A stretch of DNA of 64,000 bases from Pyxicephalus adspersus (Eukaryota > Chordata > Amphibia > Anura > Pyxicephalidae), in NCBI RefSeq assembly GCF_032062135.1, contig NC_092866.1, positions 28,151,490-28,215,489 of the forward strand, in the 5' to 3' direction. The notes beneath the pieces were generated by a model, which saw only the letters and a list, made by a program, of their open reading frames with translations, ran no database searches and was not told the origin of the DNA. Below, piece after piece: positions 1 through 11,661 of this stretch. The number at the start of each line of letters is the position of its first letter. The first letter of the stretch is position 1. The position numbers were made by a program, and so were the translations under genes.

Positions 1-1947
1 TAATTATTTACTGTATATCAGTCTCTACACAAAAGGAGCAGTGATATTGTTAACTTTAGTTTCAGAAATTGCAATTTGTTATTAGTGGTCATTTTTTAAC
101 CCATTGGCATAAGGGTGAATAGGACGTGTCATTGATTTTAAAGATGAACCCCACCTTTTGTGTGAATTCTCGGTAACTGTTTTGATTCTCCAGCAGGTGT
201 AAAAATAAAAAAATAGCTTCCTTTATAGTGACCAACTATTCAGCATCACTCTGCATCCAATACATGCCTCTGTCAGTCATTCAACCCCTTTAATCATTCT
301 ACCTTTTTCCCTTGTGCTAAGGGTATCAAGCAGCTGCATCATCACATACTTATGAACATGGTAATAATTTAGTGTTGTTCGGTACGGGAGCAAGGAGAAA
401 AAAGGAAATATATACATGGCAATGAAAAAAAAATATTTGGGAGTCTGCTTTTAGAAATAACTGCAGACAGGGCTGTCATTTACTGACCCCTTTTTTCCTT
501 TGCTATAATACACTTTTCTCTAAATACAGTGTCTCTAAATGATATTTTTAATCAACATACAAATTCATCTTTTTGATAAGATTGCAAGTATTCAATGCAA
601 CATCTTCTTGTTTGATCAAGCAAGTTCAGCATTATATGTAAACAAAAGTAGAAAAGGTTATAATGTGATACAAAAAAAGATGAATGTGATACAAAAAGCA
701 ATTTAGATTGTTTACCAATAAAAAAGTTTGCCTAATCTATTTTCAATTAATATTCTGCCCAAATATTAAAAAATGATTGCTATATAAGAACTTTTTTATC
801 AGTTTTGGTTAATAAGCCAAAATATTGCATAGTGTATGGCTAACTTAACACAAATGTCATTATGAGACCATTTCCTTACCTCCTGTTCCTATCTTAGCTG
901 TAAAAATTAGAATTTCCCATTACTTGTCACAATATTTCCTATGACAAACTATGAGGTTGAATCAATTATTACCCCAAAATATAACCCAGACTTTATAGCA
1001 TAGGTTCAGATCAGCCACAACAGCCTTTTTTTAACAATCATTTAACAGTTTATTTATTAATAATGAATAAGTTTTATGCAACCATATAAATAGGCAAGTG
1101 TTGCTAGGAGAGGGTTTTTGGGAGTTATTAATAAAAGTGTCAACTAAACTTCATTCCTGGCCCCAGCTGCTATTTATTCAGTCATATAGCCTCTTCATCC
1201 ATGTTTTTCTTCTTTGTTACCTTTGTTAACATTTTAATAACTTGCACCGTGAGCCCATAAAGACAAAAATAATTTGGAGTGTTTTTTAAATTTACAGTGA
1301 ATCTCATGCATAAGTATTAGCAAGTCCATTAGTAGAAGAACACAAGCATGTACGGTAACTACCTGATTTTAATAGAACACTTCTACAGTATTCATTCATT
1401 TGGTAATTTCTTATTATAACACATGTACAAGTCCTAGGGGGCTCTCAGACACATTGGACCTGATTTCTTAGCTCTCAAATGCTGTAAAGGATACACTTTC
1501 ATCAGTGAAGCTGGGTGATCCAACAAACCTGGTATGGATTTCTTAAAAGTAATTTGCTTTTTGTTAGCAAATGTTTTCAATCTTAGACCAGATTTGTTCT
1601 AGGTTTGCTGGATCACCCAGATTCAGTGATGAGAGTGTATCCTCTCCAGCCATGGAGAGCTTTAATAAATCAGGACCATAGACTGGGGGCACACACATGA
1701 TTTTGATTGGATTAAATGCTAATTATTAATGCGTGCGTTCTCTTATTCCTCAACATCTTCATATTCTTCTCCCATCTGTTCTAGGTATGTACATTACAGA
1801 TAGATGTCCAGTTAAAAAGTTGCTACTATCCTTACTACATACTATCCTTTTTATCTTTTGACTTTTTAATGTATAACTTACTATAGCAACAACCATACAT
1901 TTCTGTCATAACCTCATTTAATGAAAGCGATTTAGAGTAATGTTTAA
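1..1947 (-). other. 3' UTR and flank of the kizuna-like gene
   Basis: Downstream of the minus-strand stop codon. Minus-strand AATAAA signals (seen as TTTATT) lie at 1,173 and 1,049-1,058, which would give a 3' UTR of about 0.8-0.9 kb. A foldback repeat occupies 1,456-1,679. Nothing else was recognised. Confidence 0.4.
1456..1679. repeat. Foldback (inverted-repeat) element
   Basis: Left arm GGACCTGATTTCTTAGCTCT and CTGGGTGATCCAACAAACCT recur in inverse order and orientation on the right (AGGTTTGCTGGATCACCCAG, ...TTAATAAATCAGGACC). The arms are about 100 bp. A single-arm fragment of the same family lies at 26,100-26,160. Confidence 0.7.
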
Positions 1948-2045
1948 TCAGTCATAGAATGAATGAACATTGTCTTCTGAATCCGACCATTGTTCATTGT
2001 GATTTTCTGATTCCTTTTTACTGTGGATTGATTCTTCACCAGAGT
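1948..2045 (-). CDS. Kizuna-like gene, last coding exon
   Basis: 98 nt: acceptor GCGCTTTCAG, then codons for SGEESIHSKKESENHNEQ, WSDSEDNVHSFYD and a TGA stop. The two leading bases complete Asp from the previous exon. The acidic serine tail ending in FYD resembles the end of kizuna (SDDFYD). Confidence 0.6.
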
Positions 2046-2226
2046 CTGAAAGCGCATACAAAGAATATACAATATACAGTTAAATGCAGCAAATTCGTAC
2101 AATTTCACAATCAGAAAATAACATTTTATAGAATAGGACAGGCGTGAGGATCTATTCTGCACTGAGATGCCTGAGGAGCTATTGTGTAAGTGGTTTTGAT
2201 TTCAGAAATTAAACTCAGCCCGTGTA

Positions 2227-2247
2227 TTTTTTTTTTTTTTTTTTTTT
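2227..2247 (+). repeat. Poly-T tract (21 T)
   Basis: Uninterrupted run of T; it may be the tail of a reverse-oriented retroelement. Confidence 0.9.
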
Positions 2248-3358
2248 GCAACAACTCAGTGGAATTATCCATTTCCGATGGGCTTTAAGCAAATATCCAC
2301 CCATTATAAAAACATACATGATTCTATTTTCCCACCAAACGTCTATGCAGGAGTCTTCAAATGTGTTCTTTGAAGTACGTTAAGGGTCATGTGCATTTTT
2401 TAGGTTGGGATTACACCATTTGTGTTGACATGTGGTTTTTAACACATTGATGTGCCTTTTTTACAGCAGGAATCAAAATAGTTTATCTTCTTTCCTATGC
2501 ACACTGTTACCCGTTGTAACACATCGGACCTAATTTAAATAAAGCATGTTCTAATTTCACAGACAATCATAAATTTAAATATTCCCAATCCATAATTAGA
2601 AAAATTTGGACACAGTAACAGCGATCCTCTCCAACACACCTGGTGCACTATGACAATGTAGAACTTCTTATACCAGTCATTGACAAACATCTGTATGGCT
2701 GGCTAGTATTTGTCCTGGAAACAGGAGCATTTAAAAGCCCATGTTTGAAATTCCCATGCATTCCACTGGGCTAATCCACACCAGGGTGTTTCTTTGAGGC
2801 ACGTTTTTGAGCATTTTACATAACACTCCTTGCTGTGTTTAGGATATTATAATGCGTGAAAACTATTGATTTCATTTTCCCATGTTTATAAATGTTTAAA
2901 AGTGTCAATGAAAGCTCCAACTGAATTCAATGTAGGCTTTACAAGCGTTTTTTAAGCTTTTTATCAATGCTTCTATTGAAAACAATGAAGGCGTTTATAA
3001 GTGTTTTTAGCAGGACTTGAGAATCTGGAAGCCCCCTTTAAAAAGGAAAGTTCACCCTTGATTGTCCAGTTGGGAGAGAGATGACACCTAAAGTTTGACA
3101 GGTGCTATCTTAAATTTATAGTTAGTTCTCCAGGACAGAAGGAGAGGGCGAACTTCTCCAGTGGAGAATGACAGTACTAAAAACCTAAAAACAATTCCTT
3201 ACAATACTAAAACAAACAACATTTTGGCTGAACTTTCATATTATGTCCAAAATATTGGACTATACCAGGATAACCACAAATATGGGTGACTTTTAAGGGT
3301 GGAAGTTAGAAAGAGAAAACTATTCTTTCAGTGTACAAATAACCAATAAACATCTTAC

Positions 3359-3402
3359 CTTCAGCATTTGTATCAGCAGCTGATGCATCTTCAGTGTTCA
3401 CA
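3359..3402 (-). CDS. Kizuna-like gene, small exon
   Basis: 44 nt between CCTCTGTTTCTAG and GAAG|GTAAGA, both strong sites. It encodes VNTEDASAADTNAE. The flanking bases fit phase 2 on entry and phase 1 on exit, matching both neighbours. Confidence 0.65.
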
Positions 3403-3473
3403 CTAGAAACAGAGGACACCGGGTTAGATATTTATTAGGGTAATTAATAGGCTGCTTTTGTGTTCCATCTTAC

Positions 3474-3599
3474 TTGGTTATGGGACCAGCAGAGACCTCT
3501 TCAGCAGGTAAAGAGGTCCCAAATTCAACAGGGTGCATCTGCAGCATATCCATAGAGGCATCCTCACTGCATCGTTTGCCTTGACGTTGATCTTCACTA
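3474..3599 (-). CDS. Kizuna-like gene, exon
   Basis: 126 nt between a long polypyrimidine acceptor (TTTTTTTTTTCCTTTCTAG) and CCAA|GTAAGA. It encodes SEDQRQGKRCSEDASMDM then LQMHPVEFGTSLPAEEVS, AGPIT. No known domain; it is acidic and probably disordered. Confidence 0.68.
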
Positions 3600-4859
3600 C
3601 TAGAAAGGAAAAAAAAAAACATTCTGTTTATAATATACAAAAATAGCATTTCTCCTTGTTATATGCAATATACTGGACACATTCCTGATCTTCTTTAGAT
3701 TTAGTTAGATTAATGTCTGACAACTTTCCATCTTTGGAAGCATAAAATAAAATCATATCCTGACTTCCCTCATTTACCTCTAAGTTGACAGTCTGTGATT
3801 TTACTTTCACTCATATTTGCTGTGTTACATTTAGGCATCCATAAAGGTTAGTAGATTGCTATCTAATATTTATTATTTTTAGATGATTGATATCTGTGAA
3901 AGGTATTTTTATAAATGTTTAACATAAAGGGATGGGTACTTCCATGTAACTGTATATAAAAAAGGAAGCTTTTATTTTTTTTTAATCATACCACAGTTTG
4001 AAAACTACAACTGTATCTGAACTGCAGTTTTTACTCACAACGTAAGCCTATGCACTTACTGATTTCTGCACGTCATCCTGCCCACAATTGGCATTACAAA
4101 AGCATTTCACTATAAGCTTTCAACTTTTTTTGTGAGAATAGTGCACAGATACTTAACCTTTTGATGCAATATTAATCTTTCTTGCTTTAAAAAAGCATGG
4201 CTCCATTGTATAGTGGCCATCGGTAAGCGCATTGTTTTCACTCTCAGCAAGCATTAAACAAAGCCCATTCAAATATTAGGTAAGTGCAAAGCTTTCCATT
4301 ACTTGCATGTGATGTTATAGTTTTTTTTTGTGGTAAGCATCAGCATTAGAATGTTTCAGGATTGGTTTCTGGAGGTGGTCTTTTCTTCTACATTGCCAAA
4401 AGCAGCACTTTGTGTAAGATTCTTCCTGGCATATTAGCAGTTAGATGTGATGGAATTCTCACTAATTTATTATTTGCACAATGCTGATTATGTAAATTTA
4501 GAATAACTTTGTATTCAAAACAAATCAGTGCACGCTTTCCTAAATGATCAATATATGATAACTGGTCTCCTACATGCTTTTAGAATTGGCAAAGAATCCA
4601 CCCGTATAAAGGAAACAGCATACTCACTCCTCCTCCCATAATAATATGTAGCCAGGCATACACAGATATTAATAATGACCTTTTGTTTAAAATGTTAGGC
4701 AGAGAACATGTTTTCAGACAGCATAACCAACTGGATCTAAACACAAAAGAAATGGCAACAGTTAAAAACCAAGATAAGGTTCAAACCATTGAAGGGATTG
4801 GAGGTAGTTGGGCACTACAATGCCACAGAGTAAAGAGAGTTTAATTAAACCACAGATAC

Positions 4860-4938
4860 CTCTGTTTTTCTGAGTTCACCTCTTCATCTTCTATCACATC
4901 TTGGCAACTGGCTGCAACCACATCTAGCGCTGAAGGTG
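4860..4938 (-). CDS. Kizuna-like gene, exon
   Basis: 79 nt between TCTGCTTTGGTAG and AGAG|GTATCT. It encodes PSALDVVAASCQDVIEDEEV then NSEKQ. Phases fit both neighbours (1 in, 2 out). The region is acidic and low-complexity. Confidence 0.65.
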
Positions 4939-5607
4939 CTACCAAAGCAGATATATATGCAGATGCATAAAAATCATAAAACAATAAGGAAGGACAGATT
5001 TTAAAATACAAATGATAACAACATAATTGACTAGTAATTATATTTCTTCTATAGTGATGTGAAATAATAAGTTAACCAATTAAAAAACAATTATATTTCC
5101 AATGCATTTGAACAGACAAACATTGGATTTCTATTTAAACAGTGTGTAAAGATAAAGCTTATATCCATGAATAATGACTCAAAAATGTACCTTTTAATCG
5201 TTACACCAGCAATAATAGATATAATGGTGTATTGTGTGAAAAATAAGTATGCCCTTGGACCCATTAACAGAAATGGTCTTATAAGCATTTTGAATAACTT
5301 TCATACCAATGTTTGACATTGACTTGAATGTTTTTACCACCTCCCTCTTAACAATTATTGGTTAGACCCTGCTTAATTTTTTAGTTATTTTGTACCATGC
5401 TCCCCAACCTAGTAAGCCCTGTACAGGCATCAGATGTCAGATTTCTTAAAATAGTGACGGGAGAATGAACGTGCAAGTTTGGTTAATCAGGATACTTTTC
5501 CACTTCACGGTTATAATTTATACGTAATATGAATACAAACAACTTGTCATCTGTAACTTCTATTTACTGTACACTGCAAGTACAAGCCTTCAGGACTCAA
5601 ATGGTTA

Positions 5608-5765
5608 AAGCAGACCTAAACTCAAAATTTTTACTTTAGAAAAAAGTTTTTTTATAGTAAAAATTACATTTCTTTTGTGCAACACCCTTTTAAAAAAATA
5701 TTGTGATCAAGAACTCCTGGCTGCTCCTTCCAAAAAAACTATTTTTAGTTTAGTTCCATTTTAAT
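5608..5765 (+). repeat. SINE-like interspersed repeat, internally deleted copy
   Basis: Begins AAAGCAGACCTAAACTC and ends with AGTTTAGTTCCATTTTAA, the two ends of the fuller copies at 28.7 and 37.0 kb, with most of the centre missing. Confidence 0.55.
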
Positions 5766-6187
5766 ATGGCTATGTATTCTAAAATGTTCGGGGCACATAA
5801 ACACAAACACCCACCTTCTACAACTATACAAAATACAACTGGTGACACACTTTACCTAAAACAACAGCACAACACTAGTAAAGAACAGAGATCTATTGGA
5901 AGAAAAAATTTTACTGTATCAACAAACTTTGCAAGAAGACTGGAAAGCCAGTTTTGTCTACTAAAGTCTGGCAGTCCATGGACAGACCAATTACCATACT
6001 TGAAATTAATAAAATTGTCTTGGGTATTTTGGTATGCCATAGATGGCAAGACAGCTCATATATTGTATTTTCACCAGGCTTTTTCCAGCTCTGGCATTTT
6101 TTTTGCAATTCCTGACATATGTTAGGCATTCCAAGGTAATATTTTTTACATCACTTAACCTTGACAGACATACAGGCAAGCAATCAC

Positions 6188-6210
6188 CTGGTTCCGGTGG
6201 ATCTTCTTCC
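6188..6210 (-). CDS. Kizuna-like gene, 23-nt microexon
   Basis: GTGTTTTCTGCAG acceptor, 23 coding bases for EEDPPEP, then CCAG|GTGATT. Entry phase 2 and exit phase 1 match the large upstream exon (ending AG) and the next exon (starting CA), giving SAREEDPPEPAPSALDVV across three exons. Skipping it would shift the frame. Confidence 0.6.
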
Positions 6211-6519
6211 CTGCAGAAAACACACAATCATTTTACTGTATGTAATTTGTTTGTATTGACAAAATATAACTTTATCAAAAAAAAATTACATTTGCTAACT
6301 TTGATGTTATTTCATTCAAGATATGACACAAACAAGTCATGTCTTTAAAATATGAATCTTTAATAGCGATGTATATTGATGTCTATACTGTATGCACCCA
6401 TATAATTAAAATCTTGCTCCTCCTCTAGACCCAGTACCTTGTCTATTTGGGCACTGTTCGATGTTCTGGAATCCCTATCTAATAATGATCTTAAAGTCTT
6501 TACTAGTTGTATGTGACGC

Positions 6520-6615
6520 AGCCGCATTCATTGAGAAGATCCCCGGGGCACTAGAGGTTAACTAACCTCTAGTGCCGCAGATCGCACACTGTTCTTAATC
6601 AATGCCACCACGGCC
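6520..6615. repeat. Fragment of the palindromic MITE family
   Basis: Contains CCCCGGGGCACTAGAGGTTA followed by its near-inverse and then GATCGCACACTGTTCT, all also present in the element at 10,953-11,540. One central mismatch breaks the palindrome. Confidence 0.6.
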
Positions 6616-6947
6616 TTTAATTATACAAATCACACACATTAAATAAATTACTTTAACATTATTTTTTTTAACACATTTTTTTACACACAAATTTGCGTCG
6701 CCGAATCTCAGGTCAAATATAAGGACAACCTGAATTTGAACACCAACACTATTAGAGACAAAACAAAATGGTGACCACCAAAAGTATTGTTCATACTTTC
6801 AGCATTGCAGAACGTACAAACATACTATATAAATTCAGGTACCCCACATGGCATATTTCTAATGTTTCTGGAATCCTCCTCATTGATCTTTGTTTTTCCT
6901 CATTTATGACTCTGCAAAGACTCTATTTGACTATCCCCCCCATTTTC

Positions 6948-6964
6948 CACACACACACACACAC
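6948..6964 (+). repeat. CA microsatellite
   Basis: CA dinucleotide run of about 17 bases. Confidence 0.9.
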
Positions 6965-7129
6965 CTAACTTTGTGTCATTATTGCTCCTTGTTACTTTTA
7001 GGGCGATGCCTTTTTTTGTTTTCTTCTAGTATTTTTAATCCAGTGTTGTAATTTTGTATGACAGCAGAAACGAACATTCCTAAAAGCAGATGTCATGAAT
7101 AGCAACCTCAAGATTTTTGTTATGACTGG

Positions 7130-7310
7130 GGTCTTTTAAATGCTAGGATTATGTTTAGGTTAAGGGTTTACAAATTATGTTTAGCTATAGGTTTGGGGCA
7201 AGGTTTAGGATTATGTTGGCATGGTAATCTTTATGTTCAGGGTTACGTTAACATGTTAGGGTACGGTATGTATTAAGGGACTGTTTATAAGTTAGGTTTA
7301 AGTGTTATTG
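7130..7310 (+). repeat. Degenerate GGTTTAGG-type simple repeat
   Basis: Scattered TTTAGGTTAAGGGTTTA, TATAGGTTTGGGG, AGGGTTACGTTAAC and GTTAGGGTACGG motifs look like a decayed telomere-like TTAGGG array. Confidence 0.4.
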
Positions 7311-9829
7311 TCAATCATAAGTGTACCTGTATACAAACTTTGGACATTAAACTATTTTTTCATATTCCTAACAAACTCAGGATCAAACGAAAAATGAATA
7401 TTGGTTATTTAGTTTGCTTTTGACAGAACTGAACAACTTTGTTGCGAGGTTTTGGTCCAGTTCCATTGGTCACCAGATGCTAGTCCTCAAATCTAAAAGC
7501 ACATTCTTCACCTGTAGACAAGCCCCCACCTTGGAAAGGTTGTTGTGCCATCCTCTACATGGTACCACGTGTGTGCAAAGAATGTCATGGTAGAAGACCA
7601 AAAGCTTACAGGTTTGGATGGGGCCAACGGCAACTATAATGCTAAGCAAGAACAGGTCAGAGCCAAAGATCATAAAAGTTGATAAAATCCAGATATGGAA
7701 TCCAGGAACAGGGACAGTTCCAGGTTAGGGTCAGAGCAAAAGATTATACATGTGAACAACAACATGGTGAGGTATCCAGTAAGGTTGAGCAAGGATGGTT
7801 AGGGTCAGGCCAAGGTCAGTCCAAGCAGCAGATGAGAGGGGTCAGACAGGACAGTTGGTAACATTTTTGTAACATTTAAATTCTGATATGCTTGATTTTT
7901 GCCTTACAAAACAAAAAAAACTCAGATACAGTAAGGTATTTTTGAATCAACCTGGTTTGAAATGTTGTTTTTGTTATTTTGATTATTAGCTATATCTAAC
8001 CTTGAGTGTATATTTGTTACCTACTACTGACATACTGTATAAAATCATTTGTAAACCATCATAGATACAACATAGATAATTATAATGAACAATGATAAGG
8101 TTTATATGATAAATTCATTTTATGCTTTTTTCTTTTTGTTTTATGGAGACCATACAGCTTCTGTAACACCTAACCCCTGAAGAAGCCATAATTTGGTGAA
8201 ACGTGTTGGGAAATATGTTTCCATAAAAGGTCCTATACTGTGTATATATTCGTTACTGTATGGTGTCAGAGAATTTAATGTCTAGGATGAGTATCCTAAC
8301 CTTGTGCCTGACAACAAGAGTTGGGATACACTAGAAATTTATGGAATTTGTAATAATTATGTATCAATCACGAATGTACAAATACAGAATTACATTTTTG
8401 TTTTGAACCTCAAGCCTCCCATTTCTTTTTCTCTACCCATTAACCACAAAACATTTAAATTTAGTATGAGAGCTCACTTGTAGCATTTATAAAAAAAGGT
8501 CCCGAGGTATACTAATTCAAAAACCATAAAAAAAATGCCACATCCCCAAGAGACATAAAGGCATTGAAAAAGTTAGTTCAGAAAAAAAAATATTAGACAT
8601 ATTTAAAAATTGTTAATAATTGTAAAATACAAATAAATCTATCAATATAAGGTAGGTAACTAAATAATGTGGGTCGATCAAAAAGGGTCCAGAAAAAATC
8701 TAAACATAGTGATGCCCCACAAAGATGTCACAAAAATCGTATGGGGAAGCCAATGCCCCTGATTCATCAAGCAGAATCAAGCAAGGTAGAATTGGCTACT
8801 TGCTGGAGAACTACAGGTTGCAGCAAAGCTGCAAAAGCCAAAATAGGTAAAACAAAAACTATAGAAGACACATGCACACGCGTGCCAGAAGCTGACAGGA
8901 GGCAAAGCAGCTGTTGGAGACCCACAGGACTGCCCGAACAGTATGTAATGACAACTATTTGGCAAAAAAACTTTTTAGTGAGGACAGGCTGTCAAAGGGT
9001 AACTTAATACAGTAGTAAATTAACAATTTACAGTTTGTTCTAAAAGGGCAAGTGCTTTGTTTATCACATGACAAAAAAAGGGGTGTCTTTTTTGTGTGAC
9101 ATGTTTAACAAGCCCTAGATGTCACCAATGTTGTGAAACTCCCTAAAAGAATAGGTACATAAATTAGTTTGTCGCTTTTAGCAGTTACCAGCGTGTTCTA
9201 AAAAATTATTTGTAAAAAGTGGCACAACTTTCTGCATACATTTTGGCTCCTCTTGTGTGTAGACCCGTAGTACCTCTTGGTCTGCAAAAATCAGATAGTT
9301 CTTACACTGGATACCTCAGCACTAGCATCAGTACTTGCATTTAGTCAAGATTGTTAACTGGTTGTTATCCTATACTTAAAACCGCCATTGCTCCTGAGGA
9401 AGCAGACTACAGCTATGTTTCGACTAGCGGTTTCTGAAGGTGGTTCAACAATAAACTTAGTCATCACTGTTTATATTCATTTAGCCAATTACAGAAGAGG
9501 GCAGGTGAAGATGGCTGTCCCCGGGTGCCCTGACTAAATGCAATGACAGGAGCTCTGTCTGTGCGTGGAGTACATGAAATTAAATCCATGCATTCAGCCA
9601 ATCCAGCAGAGGGGGGCCATCCTTGCTGCGTTGGAAAATTGTCATGACAGGAGCTCCACCCACCTGGCCATAGAGCTCCTGTCAGTCTACAGCGGAGAGC
9701 AGCCAGTACAGGATCAATCAATGTGGGATGCTATTTGGACTTGCAAAGGTGAGTATTAGTTAAAAAAAAGAACAATAAAAATTTTCTTTTTTCATATTGT
9801 GTGGTGCCAGTAATTTTAGGTCTGCCCTA

Positions 9830-9965
9830 ACCCATTTAGGGTGAGGGGGTGGACTTTTGAGGGCCTCTTTATTAAAGGGGGCTTCTATATTCCCAATAAG
9901 CTCCCAACCTACAGACCCCCACAACAGGGGTTACAGGGGGCTCTCCACCCCTCCCCCAACAGTGG
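9830..9965 (+). repeat. Interspersed G/C-tract repeat
   Basis: TTTATTAAAGGGGGCTTC ... CCAATAAGCTCCCAAC ... CCCCACAACAGGGG corresponds to the reverse complement of 61,570-61,745, so both belong to one dispersed family. Confidence 0.5.
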
Positions 9966-10952
9966 CCCTTGCTGAATGGTCCTAAAATCGAACGAGGAAA
10001 ATTAAATCAGCACTTCTTTCTAATGGATTACATCTGGTAATTAATGACATGAAGGGCTGACAGTCTGCCAATGGTCTACATTTATCTAAAAACACAGTGC
10101 CTGTGAATGTTAAAAACTAAGTTCACCACAATGCTTAAAGATACAGGCATGACTGAGGGCTTATTTTGACATGCTTTTACTGATTATTTAGAACTCTTGG
10201 AATATTTTGGTGTGCATTATCTGGCATAATCTGGGCAAAGGTTAATTTCAAAGGATACCTAAATGCAAGAACTTATATTTAATATATTGCAGCTAAGCAG
10301 TCCATAGGTGTGGTGGCTATATTATTTCCTTTCAAGCTAAGTACACTTTCTGCAAGTACAAAAATACTTGAACTACCAGAACTTCATTGTCCTTGTAATC
10401 TCGTGTGCACTTTACCAATATCTTAAGCAAATTTAGCATTTCCTAGTTATCTTCTGTGCATTGCAGAACATCTCCTTGAATTTAATGGAGACAGAAATAG
10501 AAGGTGTTACACTGCTTCTTCATAGATACAGCACAGTCAGAAATCACTGTCACTCTAAGACAGGAAATATATTTATAGCAGGTCTACCTCTGCGGAAATT
10601 GAGGAAATACGGCAGAAAAAAAGAAAATAAACACAGCCACCACATTTAGGGGCTGATGTGCTGTAAAATATTTAATTTTTGTTTTGTGTTTTTTACTTTA
10701 AAATAACATCGGATTTCAGGGACACATGGGGAAAACTATTTTGTTTTATTTTTTAGTAAGCTTCACACCGACAACCATTGCCATGCACTAATATACTGAT
10801 ACAACACCTGTCAGATGTCCACTTTTCTGATAATATTCATTATCTGTCAAGAAGGTAAACCAACCCTGGGTTTTGATGGACAGTGGAAACTATTCAGTTT
10901 GACAATTTAACTGATCAGTTTAAACATCATTCTGCACATCCAATATTGTGAT

Positions 10953-11540
10953 TAGGGATGAGCAAGAATGCCTCTGGCATTCTTGCAAAAATTTCCTCGA
11001 ACTTCTGATGGTTCCGCATAATTTCGGCGAACCGATTTAGTGAAACCATCAGAAGATCAAGAAAATTATAACAGGCGGATTCACAGGATTCCCTTGGAAT
11101 CCTCCTGTTTGGGATTCCCGGGGCAATAGATGTTAATTAACCTCTAGTGCCCTGAGGATCGCACACTCTTCTCAATGAATGCAGCCACAGCTGACAGAAT
11201 GCAGCCACATTGAGAACCTCCTGACATTGTAATATAAGTATCTCCTACAAATGATACATTTGTATCTGTAATAAATGTATCATTTGTAAGAGATACTTAT
11301 ACTATAATGTCAGGAGGTTCTCCTGTGCTGGGTATCTCCTGCTCCTGTGCAGGGCCACAGCTGCAATTATTGAGAATAGTGTGCGATCCCCGGGGCACTA
11401 GAGGTTAATTAACCTCTAGTGTCCAGGGATCACAGAGAATTTTCATGCAAATCTATGGAAATCCTCCTATTTGGCGAGAGCTTGACCTCACTGCGAATCA
11501 AGAGATCGAGCTTAATATTCTCGCTCGCTTATTTCTAATT
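10953..11540. mobile_element. MITE-like DNA transposon with nested palindromes
   Basis: The left end ATTAGGGATGAGCAAGAAT and right end (reverse complement ATTAGAAATAAGCGAGCGAG) are imperfect terminal inverted repeats. Inside are palindromic segments: a perfect 26-bp palindrome around TTAATTAA near 11,396-11,421 (half-site CACTAGAGGTTAA) and a 111-nt hairpin at 11,212-11,322. No coding capacity. It lies in a kizuna-like intron about 120 bp from an exon. Confidence 0.65.
11212..11322. repeat. Near-perfect long hairpin
   Basis: Arms of about 50 nt (GAGAACCTCCTGACATT... against ...AATGTCAGGAGGTTCTC) enclose a short loop around CTGTA. Few mismatches are visible. It is the centre of the MITE at 10,953-11,540. 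Confidence 0.75.
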
Positions 11541-11661
11541 GTAAATGAAGTTAGCTGGTTTGGATACTTCTATTTGTGAAGTCAAATCAGAAGCCATTCA
11601 GTGCCATGCCTTCAAATAACTACACAACCACTTACAGTATATCACTATTTGGTTATTTTAC

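Larger units (their letters stand above)
6211..11661. other. Kizuna-like gene intron (repeat-rich)
   Basis: Between the microexon and the large acidic exon. It holds a MITE fragment, a CA repeat, a degenerate TTAGGG-like stretch, hammerhead-like motifs at 8,174 and 9,391, a G/C-tract repeat and the nested-palindrome MITE. No coding exon was seen. Confidence 0.45.

Noticed and set aside
5766..6348. Overlapping open frames on both strands near 6 kb
   Set aside because: No conserved residues or splice context except the 23-nt microexon at 6,188-6,210; the rest is intronic.
7679..7861. Gln/Gly-rich frame at 7.7 kb and a similar one at 14.4-14.7 kb
   Set aside because: Both stretches share a repetitive AAGGTCAG/CAGGTCAG composition typical of an interspersed repeat and not of coding sequence.
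8669..9007. 112-residue plus-strand frame
   Set aside because: Low-complexity, with no splice context and repeat-like sequence; no recognisable domain.
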